The notes: generated from the sequence alone by a model not told the origin. Positions 17,893 to 27,867 are shown, counted from the first letter of the stretch. The stretch is 64,000 nucleotides of DNA from Brevundimonas intermedia (GCF_027922165.1 NZ_BSFD01000011.1:101935-165934); one strand, 5' to 3'. A program made the numbers and translations.

Positions 17893-18698
17893 GTCTCGTC
17901 CGTGGCGGCATAGACCATGATGCCTGTGGCGATGGCCAGGTTCAGGCTGTCGGCCCGGCCGCGCATCGGGATCTTCACGTTGACGTCGCAGGCGGCGGCC
18001 AGGTTATCGGTCAGGCCGGCCTGTTCATTGCCCATCAGGATCAGCGACGGCTGGCGCATCACGGCTGAGCGGTGGCTGACCGTCGCATCCAGGCGGGTGC
18101 CGACGACACTGCCGGGCCAGGTCTTGCGCCAGGCCAGGAAGGCCTCGGGATCGGTCCTGGTGATCGAGACGGCGAAGACCGAGCCCATGGTCGCGCGAAC
18201 GGCCTCGACCGAATAGGGATCGACGCAGTCGCCGATCAGGATGACGCCGCCACAGCCCGCCGCATCGGCGGTGCGGATGATGGTGCCGAGATTGCCGGGA
18301 TCGCGCACCTGTTCCAGCGCCACCCAGCAGGGGGCGGAAGCCGGGTCCAGGCTGTCGAGAGGCGCATAGGCCTGGTCGAACACGCCCAGCACGGTCTGCG
18401 GATTGTCGCGGCGGCTGATCTTTTCGAGGATGGCGTGGGTGACGATGATGATGTCGCCGCCGGCCTTGCGCGTTTCGGCCTTGGCGCGATCCAGCAGGGG
18501 GTGGGGGCGGGCCTCCTCGCCGACCAGCAGCATGCGCGGCGCGCGGCCCAGGTCCAGGGCCTCGCCGATGAACTTCAGACCTTCGGCTAGGAAGGCGCTG
18601 GTCAGGTCGCGTTCCTTGCGCATGTGCAGGGCGCGGACGCTCTTGATCGTGTCGTTCGTCAGGGAGGTGATGACGCGATATTCGTCTCTGGCGCTCAT
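17889..18698 (-). CDS. TrmH/SpoU-family RNA 2'-O-methyltransferase
   Basis: 269-residue SPOUT methyltransferase. An N-terminal substrate-binding domain (TNDTIKSVRALHMRKERDLTSAFLAEG style) is followed by the three SpoU motifs: LEQVRDPGNLGTIIRTADAAG, ILMGNEQAGL and KIPMRGRADSLNLA. It probably methylates a ribose in rRNA or tRNA. The start at ATG 18698 is preferred because it forms an ATGA overlap with the upstream methyltransferase gene; a GTG at 18707 would add three residues. Confidence 0.92.
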   Translation of the reverse strand: MSARDEYRVITSLTNDTIKSVRALHMRKERDLTSAFLAEGLKFIGEALDLGRAPRMLLVGEEARPHPLLDRAKAETRKAGGDIIIVTHAILEKISRRDNPQTVLGVFDQAYAPLDSLDPASAPCWVALEQVRDPGNLGTIIRTADAAGCGGVILIGDCVDPYSVEAVRATMGSVFAVSITRTDPEAFLAWRKTWPGSVVGTRLDATVSHRSAVMRQPSLILMGNEQAGLTDNLAAACDVNVKIPMRGRADSLNLAIATGIMVYAATDET

Positions 18699-19606
18699 CG
18701 GCTCCACCGCGCGAAGAAGGACAGGCCGATGGCGCGGGCGTCCGGGCCGTCTTCGGACAGGGCCAGTTCGCCCCAGTCGATGCGACCGCCGCGATCATGG
18801 GTCGCCTCGGCCATCAGATGGGCCAGGGACAGGCCCGAGACCCGGGCGGCATAGGCGTTCAGCAGCAGGAAGTCTGCGTCGTCGGCCAGAAGGGCGGCGC
18901 AATCCTTCAGCAGGGTCGGCATGTCCTCGAACAGGCGCCAGACCTCGCCGGTGGGGCCGCGGCCGTATTTGGGCGGGTCGAGAATGATCCCGTCGTATTT
19001 GGAGCCGCGACGGACCTCGCGGGCGACATATTTGCGGGCGTCCTCGACGATCCAGCGGATCGGGTGTTGGCTCAAGCCGGACTGTTCGGCGTTTTCGCGG
19101 GCGTAGGCGACCGACTTCTTGGAGGCGTCGACGTGGGTGACCTCGGCCCCTGCGGCGGCGGCGGCCAGGCTGGCGACGCCGGTGTAGCCGAACAGATTCA
19201 GGATCTTAGGCGCTCTGCCGGCTTCGCGCGTAAAGCTCCGCACGCGGTTGTCCAGCCATTCCCAGTTGGCGGCCTGTTCGGGGAAGAAGGCCAGGTGGCG
19301 GAAGGGAGTGAAACGGCCGGTGAATTTCACGTCGCGCCATTTCAGGGGGAAGGCGTCGACGGGGCCGTGCTGGTCGAACTTCCAGCGGCCGGAGTCTTCC
19401 TCCTCCTGCTGCGGATCGAAGGTGGCCGTGGCCTGTTCGAAGGCGGCCGGATCGCGCGGGGACCAGAAGCACTGGGGCTCTGGACGGACCACGGTGTAGC
19501 GGCCGTAGCGTTCCAGCTTCTTGCCGTCGCCGGAGTCCAGCAGGGCATAGTCGGACCAGCCGCGGGTCACGAGGGTTTCGGGGGTGGGGGAGAGCAGGGG
19601 CGCCAT
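18695..19606 (-). CDS. Class I SAM methyltransferase (RlmI/RlmK-like)
   Basis: 303 residues. The SAM-binding motif I region is ILNLFGYTGVASLAAAAAGAEVTHVDASKK, and the catalytic-type motif is GIILDPPKYGRG, which is shared by 23S rRNA cytosine-5/guanine-N7 methyltransferases of the RlmI/RlmK group. An N-terminal beta-rich domain precedes it. Its overlap with the SpoU gene suggests the two act on the same class of RNA. The specific target is not determinable. Confidence 0.85.
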   Translation of the reverse strand: MAPLLSPTPETLVTRGWSDYALLDSGDGKKLERYGRYTVVRPEPQCFWSPRDPAAFEQATATFDPQQEEEDSGRWKFDQHGPVDAFPLKWRDVKFTGRFTPFRHLAFFPEQAANWEWLDNRVRSFTREAGRAPKILNLFGYTGVASLAAAAAGAEVTHVDASKKSVAYARENAEQSGLSQHPIRWIVEDARKYVAREVRRGSKYDGIILDPPKYGRGPTGEVWRLFEDMPTLLKDCAALLADDADFLLLNAYAARVSGLSLAHLMAEATHDRGGRIDWGELALSEDGPDARAIGLSFFARWSR

Positions 19607-19624
19607 TGTGCGGCTGATAGGCGG

Positions 19625-21010
19625 TCAGGCGGCCTCGCGTCCAGCGTCCAGCGTAAGGACGGGCGTGCATTCGACATCCATCTCGGCGTCATGGACGGTT
19701 TTGTCCCAGACGTGGGGCGCCACGATCAGTCTCCAGACCGCGTGGACGAAGGCTAGGCTGAGCAGGGACCAATAGGCGGGCGCGGCCAGCATGTCGGTCA
19801 GTCTATAGTCCAGCCCGGCCCGCCGCGCCCCGACGGCGCAACCCATCCAGGCGGCGATGGTTCCCACGGCCAGGACGGCGAAAGACGCCAGCGGCGCTTC
19901 CGGCGCCATGCCGGCGTGAAGTCCGACCATCAGGGCGGAGGCGATCCACGCCAGGGTCGGGGCATGACAGGCGGCGGAGACGATGGCGGCGCCCAGGGTC
20001 ATGACCAGGGACAGCATACCCCTGCGGCCCAGGGCCAGAGGCGCGCGGGTATGGACTCCCCAGGTCTGCATATAGCCTTTGAGCCAACGCGTCCGCTGCG
20101 GCAGCCAACGCTCCAGACCGCCGGGCGGGGTCTCCCAGGTCGGGCTGTTCAGCACGCCCAGTCGCCAGCCGGCCGACCAGAGGCGGAAGCCGAGATCCGC
20201 GTCTTCGGTGACATTATAAGCGTCCCAACCGCCGGCGGCGCGAAGGGCCGACGTGCGGAGGTGATTGCTGGTTCCGCCTAGGGGAAAGGGCAGGTTCAGA
20301 CACGCCATTCCGGGCAGATTGACCTCGAACAGGGCGGCGTATTCGAAAGCGAACTGCCGGTCGAGAAACCCGATCAGGCCTGACCCGCTTCGCCGGATGC
20401 GAAGGGGCGCCTGGAGGCAGCCCAGTTTGGGGCTGTCCGCGAAGCGCGCTGCGGCCTCGCGAAGCTGGCCCGGGTCGGGGGCGTCTTCGGCGTCATAGAT
20501 GGTGACGAACTCGCCGGTGGCCGATGACAGGGCGTGGTTCAGCGCGCGGGGCTTGGTCTGGGGCGATCCCGCAGGGACGACGAGAATCCGCAACCAATCC
20601 GGGCGCGGCGCAGCCTGGGCCGCCTCCAGGGTCGCACGGTCGTGGGCTTCAAGCACCAGAAAGCCTTCGAGCTGACGCCGGGGGTAGTCTATCTGCGACA
20701 GATTGCGGATGAGTTGGGGCACAACGGCCGCCTCGTCGTGAAGAGCGGCCAGAATTGTGTAGCGCGGCCAGCGAGAGGGCTGGCGCGGCGACGACTGAGG
20801 GCGAAGGCTGGCGACCGCAAGCGCCGCGCGCCAGAATGCACCGATCACGAAGCCAACCTGAAGCGCCACCACCAGCGCCATCAGGGTGGGACGTGGCCAG
20901 ACGAAAAACGCCCCCATAAGGCCTGCCCCAAGGCTGCCCGCGACAATGCTCTGCAATAGAGTCGGCGTTCGCCGAGCCGCGCCGGACAGCCGTCGTTTGC
21001 TTCTTGCCAT
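19625..21010 (-). CDS. Family-2 glycosyltransferase, membrane-bound
   Basis: 461-residue processive-type GT2. A membrane helix pair near residues 20-70 is followed by a GT-A catalytic domain with YDAEDAPDPGQL (nucleotide-sugar Asp), NVTEDADLGFRLW (acceptor Asp) and the Q-x-x-R-W motif in QRTRWLKGYMQTW, then about four C-terminal helices. The arrangement is that of cellulose-synthase-like and exopolysaccharide synthases; the product is unknown. ATG 21010 is chosen because an AGGA run precedes it. Upstream alternatives are ATG 21037 and TTG 21064. The gene is divergent from the TetR gene. Confidence 0.87.
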   Translation of the reverse strand: MARSKRRLSGAARRTPTLLQSIVAGSLGAGLMGAFFVWPRPTLMALVVALQVGFVIGAFWRAALAVASLRPQSSPRQPSRWPRYTILAALHDEAAVVPQLIRNLSQIDYPRRQLEGFLVLEAHDRATLEAAQAAPRPDWLRILVVPAGSPQTKPRALNHALSSATGEFVTIYDAEDAPDPGQLREAAARFADSPKLGCLQAPLRIRRSGSGLIGFLDRQFAFEYAALFEVNLPGMACLNLPFPLGGTSNHLRTSALRAAGGWDAYNVTEDADLGFRLWSAGWRLGVLNSPTWETPPGGLERWLPQRTRWLKGYMQTWGVHTRAPLALGRRGMLSLVMTLGAAIVSAACHAPTLAWIASALMVGLHAGMAPEAPLASFAVLAVGTIAAWMGCAVGARRAGLDYRLTDMLAAPAYWSLLSLAFVHAVWRLIVAPHVWDKTVHDAEMDVECTPVLTLDAGREAA

Positions 21011-21138
21011 GCCATTCATCCTGCGCTGCACCACCATACAACCCAGAATACACTCTTGACGCAACTGTGTTATGCAAGGCGTGTTGGCGTCGGTGACAGA
21101 TTGTCGCTATTCAACGGCAGCCTGATCCGGAGTCGCCG

Positions 21139-21768
21139 TTGCCCGTCGTTTCGCCATCCTCGCGTTCCAATCGCAAACCCAAGGGCGAAGGCCATTCGCG
21201 GCGTGGAGAAATCCTCGCCGCCGCCGAGCGCATCTTCGTTGAGCACGGCTACGAGGGCGCGACGATCCGCAAGATCGCCGACGAGGTCGGTCTGTCATCG
21301 ACGGCGCTCTATATGCATTTTCCCGACAAGGGGGCGATCCTTCAGGAGATTTGCCGCGAAGCGTTCGGCCGACTGATCGCGACGGGCGCCGCCCTGTCCG
21401 CGCTGGATGCGCCGCCCGAGGTTCGTCTTAGACGGATGATCGAGGCCTATGCCCAGTTCGGCTTCGATCATCCGAACGCTTACCGGCTGATCTATCTGAC
21501 GCGGCCCAACGAGGCGCGCGAGGGGGCCCAGAGCCTGTCGCAGGAGTTGGGGGCGGGCGTATTCTCGGCCTTCGAGCAACTGGTGGTGGAGGCCGTAGCG
21601 GCGGGACGGATGAAAGGCGATCCTCGCACTATCGCCCAGTCGATCTGGGCGGCGACCCACGGCGTCGTTTCCCTGGTGATAACCAAACCCTATTTCCCAT
21701 GGGTCGATCGCGACACCCTGGTGAAAACCACTTTGGACGCCGTGTTTGCCGGCCTCCTGAAATCGTGA
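21139..21768 (+). CDS. TetR/AcrR-family transcriptional regulator
   Basis: 209 residues. The N-terminal helix-turn-helix is textbook TetR (RGEILAAAERIFVEHGYEGATIRKIADEVGLSS..LYMHFPDKGAIL), and the C-terminal ligand domain resembles the WHG-type TetR_C group (SIWAATHGVVSLVI). The start is TTG at 21139 (MPVVSPSSRS). The stop overlaps the GTG of the binding-protein gene as GTGA, so it is the first gene of an importer operon. It probably controls its own operon and perhaps the divergent glycosyltransferase. Confidence 0.9.
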   Translation: MPVVSPSSRSNRKPKGEGHSRRGEILAAAERIFVEHGYEGATIRKIADEVGLSSTALYMHFPDKGAILQEICREAFGRLIATGAALSALDAPPEVRLRRMIEAYAQFGFDHPNAYRLIYLTRPNEAREGAQSLSQELGAGVFSAFEQLVVEAVAAGRMKGDPRTIAQSIWAATHGVVSLVITKPYFPWVDRDTLVKTTLDAVFAGLLKS

Positions 21769-22568
21769 GGCCTGTCTGGGGGCTGGCGGCTGGGGCTGTG
21801 GTTCTGGCCGTGGCTGGGGGCGTCGAGGCGCGACCGCTGCGGGTCATGGCGCTGGATCAGTGCGCCGACCAATATATCCTGGCCCTGGCGCCCGACGCCG
21901 AACTGGCCTTGTCGCCGCGCGCCGACGACCCCGACGCCTGGATGGTGCGCGAGGCGGCCGGGCGCAGGCGCCTCCGTCCGACCCTGGAGGCGGCGGTCGG
22001 CTTCAAGCCGGATGTGGTCGTGCGCTATTGGGGTGGCGAGCCCCGGCTGCTGGCGGCGCTGGAGCGGCGGGGGACCAAGGTCGTCACGATTGCGGACGCG
22101 ACCGATCTGGACGGGGTGCGCGCCAATATCCGCGCGGCGGCGCTGGGTTTGGGACAGGTCGGCCGGGGGGCGCGGCTGGAGCGGACCATGCAAACCAAGC
22201 TGGATCGCGCCGCGCCGCCTGCCGGAGGTCCGAGGCCGGGGGCGGTCTATCTGACCTCGGGCGGCTATACGTCGGGGCCGGGCACGCTGATGGATGCGAT
22301 GATGCGGGCGGCGGGGTTCCGCAATCTGACCACGGCGCCAGGCTTTGGCGCGGTCAGCGTCGAGCGGATCGCGTTGCAGCCGCCGATCCGGTTCGTGCTG
22401 GGCTTCTTTGACCAATTGCGGGCCGACTGGCGTGGGCCGGGCCGACATCCGGTGGTGAGACGGGCTGCGCGGGGACGGACGGCGGCGAAGCTGCCTGCAG
22501 CGGTGCTGACCTGCCCCGCCTGGTTTGCCGCCGACGGGGTTGAGATGATGGCGAAGGGACGGCCATGA
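21765..22568 (+). CDS. btuF: Periplasmic substrate-binding protein, BtuF-like
   Basis: About 267 residues: signal peptide (1-22, ending GGVEA) followed by a class III periplasmic binding fold typical of cobalamin, haem and siderophore importers (RVMALDQCADQYILALAP, FKPDVVVRYWGGEPRLLAALERRG). The start at GTG 21765 is set by the GTGA overlap with the TetR stop and by the signal peptide; an in-frame upstream ATG lies inside the TetR gene. It partners the FecCD permease and ATPase downstream. Cobalamin is the likeliest ligand, but haem or ferric siderophore cannot be excluded. Confidence 0.82.
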   Translation: MRPVWGLAAGAVVLAVAGGVEARPLRVMALDQCADQYILALAPDAELALSPRADDPDAWMVREAAGRRRLRPTLEAAVGFKPDVVVRYWGGEPRLLAALERRGTKVVTIADATDLDGVRANIRAAALGLGQVGRGARLERTMQTKLDRAAPPAGGPRPGAVYLTSGGYTSGPGTLMDAMMRAAGFRNLTTAPGFGAVSVERIALQPPIRFVLGFFDQLRADWRGPGRHPVVRRAARGRTAAKLPAAVLTCPAWFAADGVEMMAKGRP

Positions 22569-23554
22569 GCCGGACGGTGCGGTTGTGCCTGATCCTGGGG
22601 CTGGTCTGCGTGGCGGCCGTGGCGGCGGCGGTCCTGCTGGGCGAGACGAGCTTTGACGGCGCTCAGTACGCCCAGGCGTTCGGCGACCCGACGTCGGGGC
22701 CGTGGGAGGTGTTTTGGCAGGTGCGGGCGCCGCGTGCAGTCTGCGCCCTGATCGTCGGGGCCTGCCTGGGGCTGGCGGGGGCGGTGATGCAGGGCTTGCT
22801 CCGCAATCCGCTGGCGGATCCCGGGGTGCTGGGCGTGTCGGCGACGGCGGCTCTGGGCGCGGCCCTGGCCATCGTCCTGGGCGGCGCGGGCGTGGCGGGG
22901 CTGGTCGAGATGTCGGCCCTGGCCGGGGCCGTCGTGGCCGGCGGCCTGTTGATCGTCGCCGCCGGTCTGATGCGGGCGCCGGAGGCGCTGATCCTGTTCG
23001 GCGTCGCCCTGTCCAGTTTCGCGGGGGCGGCGACGGCGCTGATCTTCAACCTGTCGCCGTCGCCCATCGCCCAGGCCGAGGTGATGTCCTGGTTGCTGGG
23101 ATCGGTGCAGAACCGGAGCTGGGTCGATGTGGCCTGGGTCGCTCCTGCCTTGGTGGTCGCGGCGGTCTTCGCCGGCCTGTCGGCGGGAGGCTTGCGGATG
23201 TTGACCTTGGGCGATGAGACGGCGGCGGCGTCGGGCCTGTCCATGGGGCGGTTGAGAGTCTTCGCCCTGATCGCGGCGGCGGTGGCGACCGGTGCGGCCG
23301 TGGCGGTGGCGGGCGTGATCGGCTTCGTCGGTCTGGCGGCGCCCCATCTGGTGCGGGCGGCGGCGCGGGGCGATGCGGGACGGATATTGGCGCCCTCGGC
23401 CCTGGCCGGAGGGTTGATGCTGGTCGTCGCCGATCTGGCGGCGCGGCTGACGCCGACGGATCAGGAGCTGAAGCTGGGGGTGTTTACGGCCCTGATCGGC
23501 GCGCCCCTGTTCGCCCTGATCGCCTGGCGGGCGGCGCGGGAGTGGCGGCTGTGA
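22565..23554 (+). CDS. btuC: FecCD-family ABC permease, BtuC-like
   Basis: 329-residue integral membrane subunit with about 9-10 helices. Family motifs are RAPRAVCALIVGACLGLAGAVMQGLLRNPLADPGVLGVSATAALGA near the N-terminus and VAGVIGFVGLAAPHLVR, the segment that contacts the ATPase. The ATG overlaps the btuF stop (ATGA). It forms the channel of the importer encoded by this operon. Confidence 0.9.
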   Translation: MSRTVRLCLILGLVCVAAVAAAVLLGETSFDGAQYAQAFGDPTSGPWEVFWQVRAPRAVCALIVGACLGLAGAVMQGLLRNPLADPGVLGVSATAALGAALAIVLGGAGVAGLVEMSALAGAVVAGGLLIVAAGLMRAPEALILFGVALSSFAGAATALIFNLSPSPIAQAEVMSWLLGSVQNRSWVDVAWVAPALVVAAVFAGLSAGGLRMLTLGDETAAASGLSMGRLRVFALIAAAVATGAAVAVAGVIGFVGLAAPHLVRAAARGDAGRILAPSALAGGLMLVVADLAARLTPTDQELKLGVFTALIGAPLFALIAWRAAREWRL

Positions 23555-24309
23555 TCGCGCCTCTGACGATGTGGGACGCCGATGCGAGCCTGGGCGGCCG
23601 CAAGGTGCTGGATGGTGCGGACGTGCAGGTCGAATATGGCCAGCTGGTCGCGCTGGTCGGTCCTAATGGCGCTGGAAAATCCTGCCTTATCAAAGCATTC
23701 GTTGGTTTGCTTGAGCTGGACGGCGGAGTCGCTCGCCTGAACGGCGACGATGTCAGGACGCTGTCGCCGCGAGAGCGGGCCCGGCGCGTCGCCTATCTTC
23801 CGCAGGAACGCCACATCGCCTGGAACTTGCCGGCGGTCGAGGTTGCGGCCCTGGGAGCGCCCTTCCTGTCGGGAGCCGAGGCTCTGGCGCGGGCCCATGC
23901 GGCCCTCGCCGAGGTCGGCATAGACCATCTGGCGGATCGCGGCGTGGCGGAGATGTCGGGCGGGGAGCGGGCGCGGGTGCTGCTGGCGCGCGCCCTGGCG
24001 ACAGACGCACCCCTGTTGCTGGCGGATGAACCCATCGCGGGTCTTGACCCGGATGCGCAACGGCTGGTGCTGGAGCGGCTGCGCGCCCGCGCCGACAGCG
24101 GGGCCGGGGTGCTGGTCAGCCTGCACGATCTGACCTTGGCGGCCGCCGTCGCCGACCGGATCGTGGTGCTGGACCAAGGACAAGTCGTGGCGCACGCCCC
24201 GCCCATGGAGGCTCTTGAGCCTGACGTGCTCCGACGCGTCTTCGGTCTCGACGGGCGCTGGATCGAGGGACCGGACGGGCCGCTGCTGGCGGCCCGCCGG
24301 GTTCAGTAG
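23551..24309 (+). CDS. btuD: ABC importer ATPase, BtuD/FhuC-like
   Basis: 252-residue nucleotide-binding subunit. It has Walker A (GPNGAGKS), Q-loop, signature (MSGGERARVLLARAL), Walker B (LLLADEPIAGLD) and H-loop (SLHDLTL). The GTG start at 23551 overlaps the permease stop as GTGA, continuing the unbroken overlap chain from the TetR gene. The end overlaps the convergent slt gene by seven bases. Confidence 0.9.
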   Translation: MIAPLTMWDADASLGGRKVLDGADVQVEYGQLVALVGPNGAGKSCLIKAFVGLLELDGGVARLNGDDVRTLSPRERARRVAYLPQERHIAWNLPAVEVAALGAPFLSGAEALARAHAALAEVGIDHLADRGVAEMSGGERARVLLARALATDAPLLLADEPIAGLDPDAQRLVLERLRARADSGAGVLVSLHDLTLAAAVADRIVVLDQGQVVAHAPPMEALEPDVLRRVFGLDGRWIEGPDGPLLAARRVQ

Positions 24310-26381
24310 GCGGCGTAGGGGCGGGGACCGGCGGCTGCGCCGCGCGCGATGTCGGTCGAGGTCGTGAGAGGCGCTGAGCCGCCGTTCAGACGGGCCTTGT
24401 AGACCGCCATATTCTCCATCACCCGCATCATATAGTTGCGCGTCTCGGTGAAGGGCGCGCATTCGATGAAGTCGATGGCGGCATTGGAATCGCCGCGCGG
24501 ATCGCCGCAGCGGGCGATCCACTGGTTCGGCCGGGCCGGCCCGGCGTTGTAGCCGACCGTCGCCAGCAGCATGGAGCCGTTGTTGGCCGCCATCAACTCG
24601 CCCAGGTGATAGCTGCCCAGGGTCATGTTGTAGTCCGGATCCCACAGCTGTTCGGCCGAGAAGCTCATGCCCAGGCGACGGGCGACCCCCGCGCCCGTGG
24701 CGGGCAGGAACTGCATCATGCCGCGCGCGTCGGCGCCGGAACGGGCGCGGGGATCGAAGCTGGACTCCTGGCGGGTGATGGCCTGGGTGAATTCCAGCGG
24801 GGCGGCGCCGGCGACCTGGGGCGGGATGCGAACCGGATACATGCGCTCAGGCAGGACGAAGCCCCGCTGACTGGCGGCGCGGCCGACCATCATGGCGGTG
24901 AAGCCTTCGCCATAACCGCGCGTCAGGTCTATCAGCAGGGCCAGATCCTCGATGGTCGGCAGGTCATTGTCGAGCTGATAGGCGAAGACGCGCAGCAGGC
25001 TGGTCTCGCCGGTCTCGCCCAGGATTCGCGTGGCGCGGACCAGTTCGTTGGATTCGAACCGGGCGATGTCGGTCTGGGTGGGGGCCGGTTCGCCGGGCAG
25101 GGTCAGGGTGGCGATCCCGGCTTTTTCGGCGGCCAGCTGGCCGTAGAAGGTCTGCCAGTGCTGGGCGCCGTTGCGGTAGTAAGTCTGGGCTGCGTCGCGC
25201 TCGCCGCGCGCCTCCGCGGCCCGGCCCAGCCAGTAATAGGCGCGACCCTGGGTGATGGGGGTGGAGGAGGCGGTGCGCAGAGCCTCGAAATGGCGGGCGG
25301 CGACCTCGGGCTGGTTCAGCTTGGTCAGGGCGACCCAGCCGGCGAAGAATTCGGCGTCCACCATCCGGTCGCCGGAGGTGAAGCCGTGGCCGTTCATGGC
25401 GTCATAGGCGGCGCGCCAGTTCCCCTGCTGCAGGGCGTCGAGGTAATAGTTGCGACGCTCGGTCCACAGGGTGTTGTCGCCGGCCGAATGGGCGGGCGCG
25501 GGCGGCAGGTTGGCCAGAAGGGGGAAGGCCTCCGATTGGCGGTTCTGCGAGCGCAGGATGCGGACTCGTTCCAGCGTCACCGCCGGGTCGGCCGCCTGGG
25601 CGGGCGTCAGGCCGGCGACGACGGCGTCCGGGCTGTAGGCGGTGCGCAGGCTCATGACCGTATTGGCGACGGCCGCTCGTTCCGGCGAGACCAGGTTGAG
25701 CATGGCGCGCGTGGCCGGACCGTGGGGGCCCAGCAGCAGCATGTTTAGTCGCGCCTCATGATCGGCCGTCGTCAGTTCGCCGCCCCAGCGCGCGAGGATA
25801 CGCGATTGCGGCTCGGCGTCGAAGGATCGTGTCCGCCACCAGTCGCGAATCAGGGCGCGGGCCTCGCGTTGGCGTCCGCGCTGTTCGAGGGCCGAGGCGT
25901 TGGCGATGGCGCCTTGAACCGTCTCGGGCGGGTGGTCGGAGAAGAGGGCCATGACGGCGTCCGGCGTGGCGCCGACTCGGTCCAGCACCATTTCGGCGGC
26001 GACGCGACGTGATTCGGCGCGGGGCCAACCCTTCAAAGCCGTCTGGGCCTGGGCGAGCTCGGCGTAGGACAGTTGTTCGCCCGAGGTGTCGATCAGGGCC
26101 CATTCGATCAATTTGCGCGCCGTCGGGTCGCGCAGTTGCGAGATCGCCGACTGGGCGCTCGGGATGTCGCGCGCCCGCGCCGCCGCCAGGCCCTGGCGGA
26201 ACAGCGCCGTGTCCTGATCATCGAGGACGCGGCCCTGATAGGTGGGGCTGTAACCGGGGACCGTTTGTGAGACGGCGGAATAGGGAACAGGTTGACCGGG
26301 CAGGGCATCCTGCGGGGTCGGAGCGAGGACGGCGAGGGCCGCCGCCAGGCTGGTCGCGATCATGATCTTTCCTGTTCTCAT
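24303..26381 (-). CDS. slt: Soluble lytic murein transglycosylase
   Basis: 692-residue exported peptidoglycan-cleaving enzyme. The signal peptide occupies about the first 25 residues. A long alpha-helical superhelix (about 60-480) follows, as in Slt70. The C-terminal SLT domain carries catalytic Glu539 in AITRQESSFDPRA, then GMMQFLPATG, and ATVGYNAGP. ATG 26381 gives the better charged signal peptide; ATG 26363 has a nearer AGGA ribosome site. It is divergent from dapA. Confidence 0.92.
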   Translation of the reverse strand: MRTGKIMIATSLAAALAVLAPTPQDALPGQPVPYSAVSQTVPGYSPTYQGRVLDDQDTALFRQGLAAARARDIPSAQSAISQLRDPTARKLIEWALIDTSGEQLSYAELAQAQTALKGWPRAESRRVAAEMVLDRVGATPDAVMALFSDHPPETVQGAIANASALEQRGRQREARALIRDWWRTRSFDAEPQSRILARWGGELTTADHEARLNMLLLGPHGPATRAMLNLVSPERAAVANTVMSLRTAYSPDAVVAGLTPAQAADPAVTLERVRILRSQNRQSEAFPLLANLPPAPAHSAGDNTLWTERRNYYLDALQQGNWRAAYDAMNGHGFTSGDRMVDAEFFAGWVALTKLNQPEVAARHFEALRTASSTPITQGRAYYWLGRAAEARGERDAAQTYYRNGAQHWQTFYGQLAAEKAGIATLTLPGEPAPTQTDIARFESNELVRATRILGETGETSLLRVFAYQLDNDLPTIEDLALLIDLTRGYGEGFTAMMVGRAASQRGFVLPERMYPVRIPPQVAGAAPLEFTQAITRQESSFDPRARSGADARGMMQFLPATGAGVARRLGMSFSAEQLWDPDYNMTLGSYHLGELMAANNGSMLLATVGYNAGPARPNQWIARCGDPRGDSNAAIDFIECAPFTETRNYMMRVMENMAVYKARLNGGSAPLTTSTDIARGAAAGPRPYAAY

Positions 26382-26488
26382 TCATCCCGGTTGCGGCGGA
26401 GCCGCTGGCGACCTAACTTCCCGCGCTCTTAAGACAGAGGTTCTGGACATCCGTCCATCGCCCCTCCCCACGCAGGCTAGCTAGTCCC

Positions 26489-27373
26489 ATGACCGCCCCC
26501 TTGTTCAAGGGCGTGATCACCGCCCTGATCACACCACTTCATGACGGAAACGTGGACGAAGCCGCATTCGCCGCCCTCGTCGAGCGTCAGATCGCCGCAG
26601 GCGTGGACGGCATCGTTCCCGTCGGTACGACGGGCGAGGGCGCCAGCATGGATCTGGACGAGCACAAGCATGTGATCGGCCTGTGCGTGGGGCTGGTGGC
26701 AGGGCGGGCGAAGGTCATCGCGGGCACCGGGTCGCCTTACACCAAGGAAGCCATCGAGCTGACCCGTCACGCCAAGGCGGTGGGGGCGGATGGGGCCCTT
26801 ATCGTCACCCCCTATTATATCCGGCCTTCGCAGGCTGGCATGGCGGCGCATTTCGAGGCCGTGGCCGACGCCGTCGAACTGCCGATCCTGCTTTACAATG
26901 TGCCGGGGCGAACCGGGGCCGATCTGGCCAATGAGACGGTGGCGCGGCTGGCCGCGCATCCGAACATCGTCGGCATCAAGGACGCCACCGGCGACATGAG
27001 CCGGGCGAGCTGGATGCGCGCCAATATCGACGGCCAGTTCGACCTGATCTCGGGGGATGATTCGAGCTATCTGGGTTATCATGCCCATGGCGGGGTCGGA
27101 CTCATCTCGGTGGCGTCTAATGTCGCGCCCGAGGCCATGGTGGCCCTTCACAATGCTCTGGCGGCCGGGGATTACGCCGCCGCCCGCGACTGGCAGGATC
27201 GTCTGATCGGCCTGTGCAAGGCCCTGTTCCTCGATAATTCGCCTGCGCCGACCAAATACGCCTTGGCCCGGTTGGGCCTGTGCCGCGAGGAGGCGCGCCT
27301 GCCGCTGTCGCCGACCTCGGACGAGGTCAAGCCATTGATTGATCGCGCCATGGCGGATGCGGGCGTCGTCTGA
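26489..27373 (+). CDS. dapA: 4-hydroxy-tetrahydrodipicolinate synthase
   Basis: 294-residue TIM-barrel aldolase of lysine and diaminopimelate synthesis, condensing pyruvate with aspartate semialdehyde. The Schiff-base Lys164 is in GIKDATGD, the catalytic Tyr136 in [10 protein letters not shown], and the substrate motif GTTGEGASM is near residue 46. Length is exactly typical. The stop overlaps the smpB ATG as TGATG. Confidence 0.96.
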   Translation: MTAPLFKGVITALITPLHDGNVDEAAFAALVERQIAAGVDGIVPVGTTGEGASMDLDEHKHVIGLCVGLVAGRAKVIAGTGSPYTKEAIELTRHAKAVGADGALIVTPYYIRPSQAGMAAHFEAVADAVELPILLYNVPGRTGADLANETVARLAAHPNIVGIKDATGDMSRASWMRANIDGQFDLISGDDSSYLGYHAHGGVGLISVASNVAPEAMVALHNALAAGDYAAARDWQDRLIGLCKALFLDNSPAPTKYALARLGLCREEARLPLSPTSDEVKPLIDRAMADAGVV

Positions 27374-27846
27374 TGGCGCCGCAATCCCAGTCGAAGTCCA
27401 AGATCATCGCCGAGAACCGCCGCGCGCGGTTCGACTATTTCCTTGAGGACAATATCGAGGCCGGGATCCAGCTGCTGGGGACCGAGATCAAGGCGTTGCG
27501 GGACGGCCGGGCCAATATCGCCGAAAGCTATGCGGCGGTGGAGGGGCGCGAGATCGTCCTGATCAACGCCGATATCCCACCTTACAAGCAGGCCAACCGT
27601 TTCAATCACGAGCCGCGCCGGCCGCGCAAACTGCTGTTGCACAGAAAGCAGATCGACCGGTTGATCGGGGCGGTGCAGCGGGACGGTCAGACGATCATTC
27701 CGCTGAAACTGTATCTGAACGACGCGGGCAAGGCGAAGCTGGAGATCGCGCTCGCCAAGGGCAAGAAGCTGCACGACAAGCGCGAAGCTTCGGCCGAGCG
27801 CGACTGGCAACGCGACAAGGCCCGGCTGATGCGGGACAAGGGCTGA
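27373..27846 (+). CDS. smpB: SsrA-binding protein SmpB
   Basis: 157-residue trans-translation factor that brings tmRNA to stalled ribosomes. Motifs are [35 protein letters not shown], then [23 protein letters not shown], then a basic tail ([29 protein letters not shown]) that enters the mRNA channel. It is coupled translationally to dapA. Confidence 0.97.
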   Translation: MAPQSQSKSKIIAENRRARFDYFLEDNIEAGIQLLGTEIKALRDGRANIAESYAAVEGREIVLINADIPPYKQANRFNHEPRRPRKLLLHRKQIDRLIGAVQRDGQTIIPLKLYLNDAGKAKLEIALAKGKKLHDKREASAERDWQRDKARLMRDKG

Positions 27847-27867
27847 ACCGAACAAACGACTTTCAGA

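Noticed and set aside
21011..21138. Cobalamin riboswitch upstream of the importer
   Set aside because: The 128-base gap is too short and lacks a recognisable B12-box; the TetR gene lies first instead.
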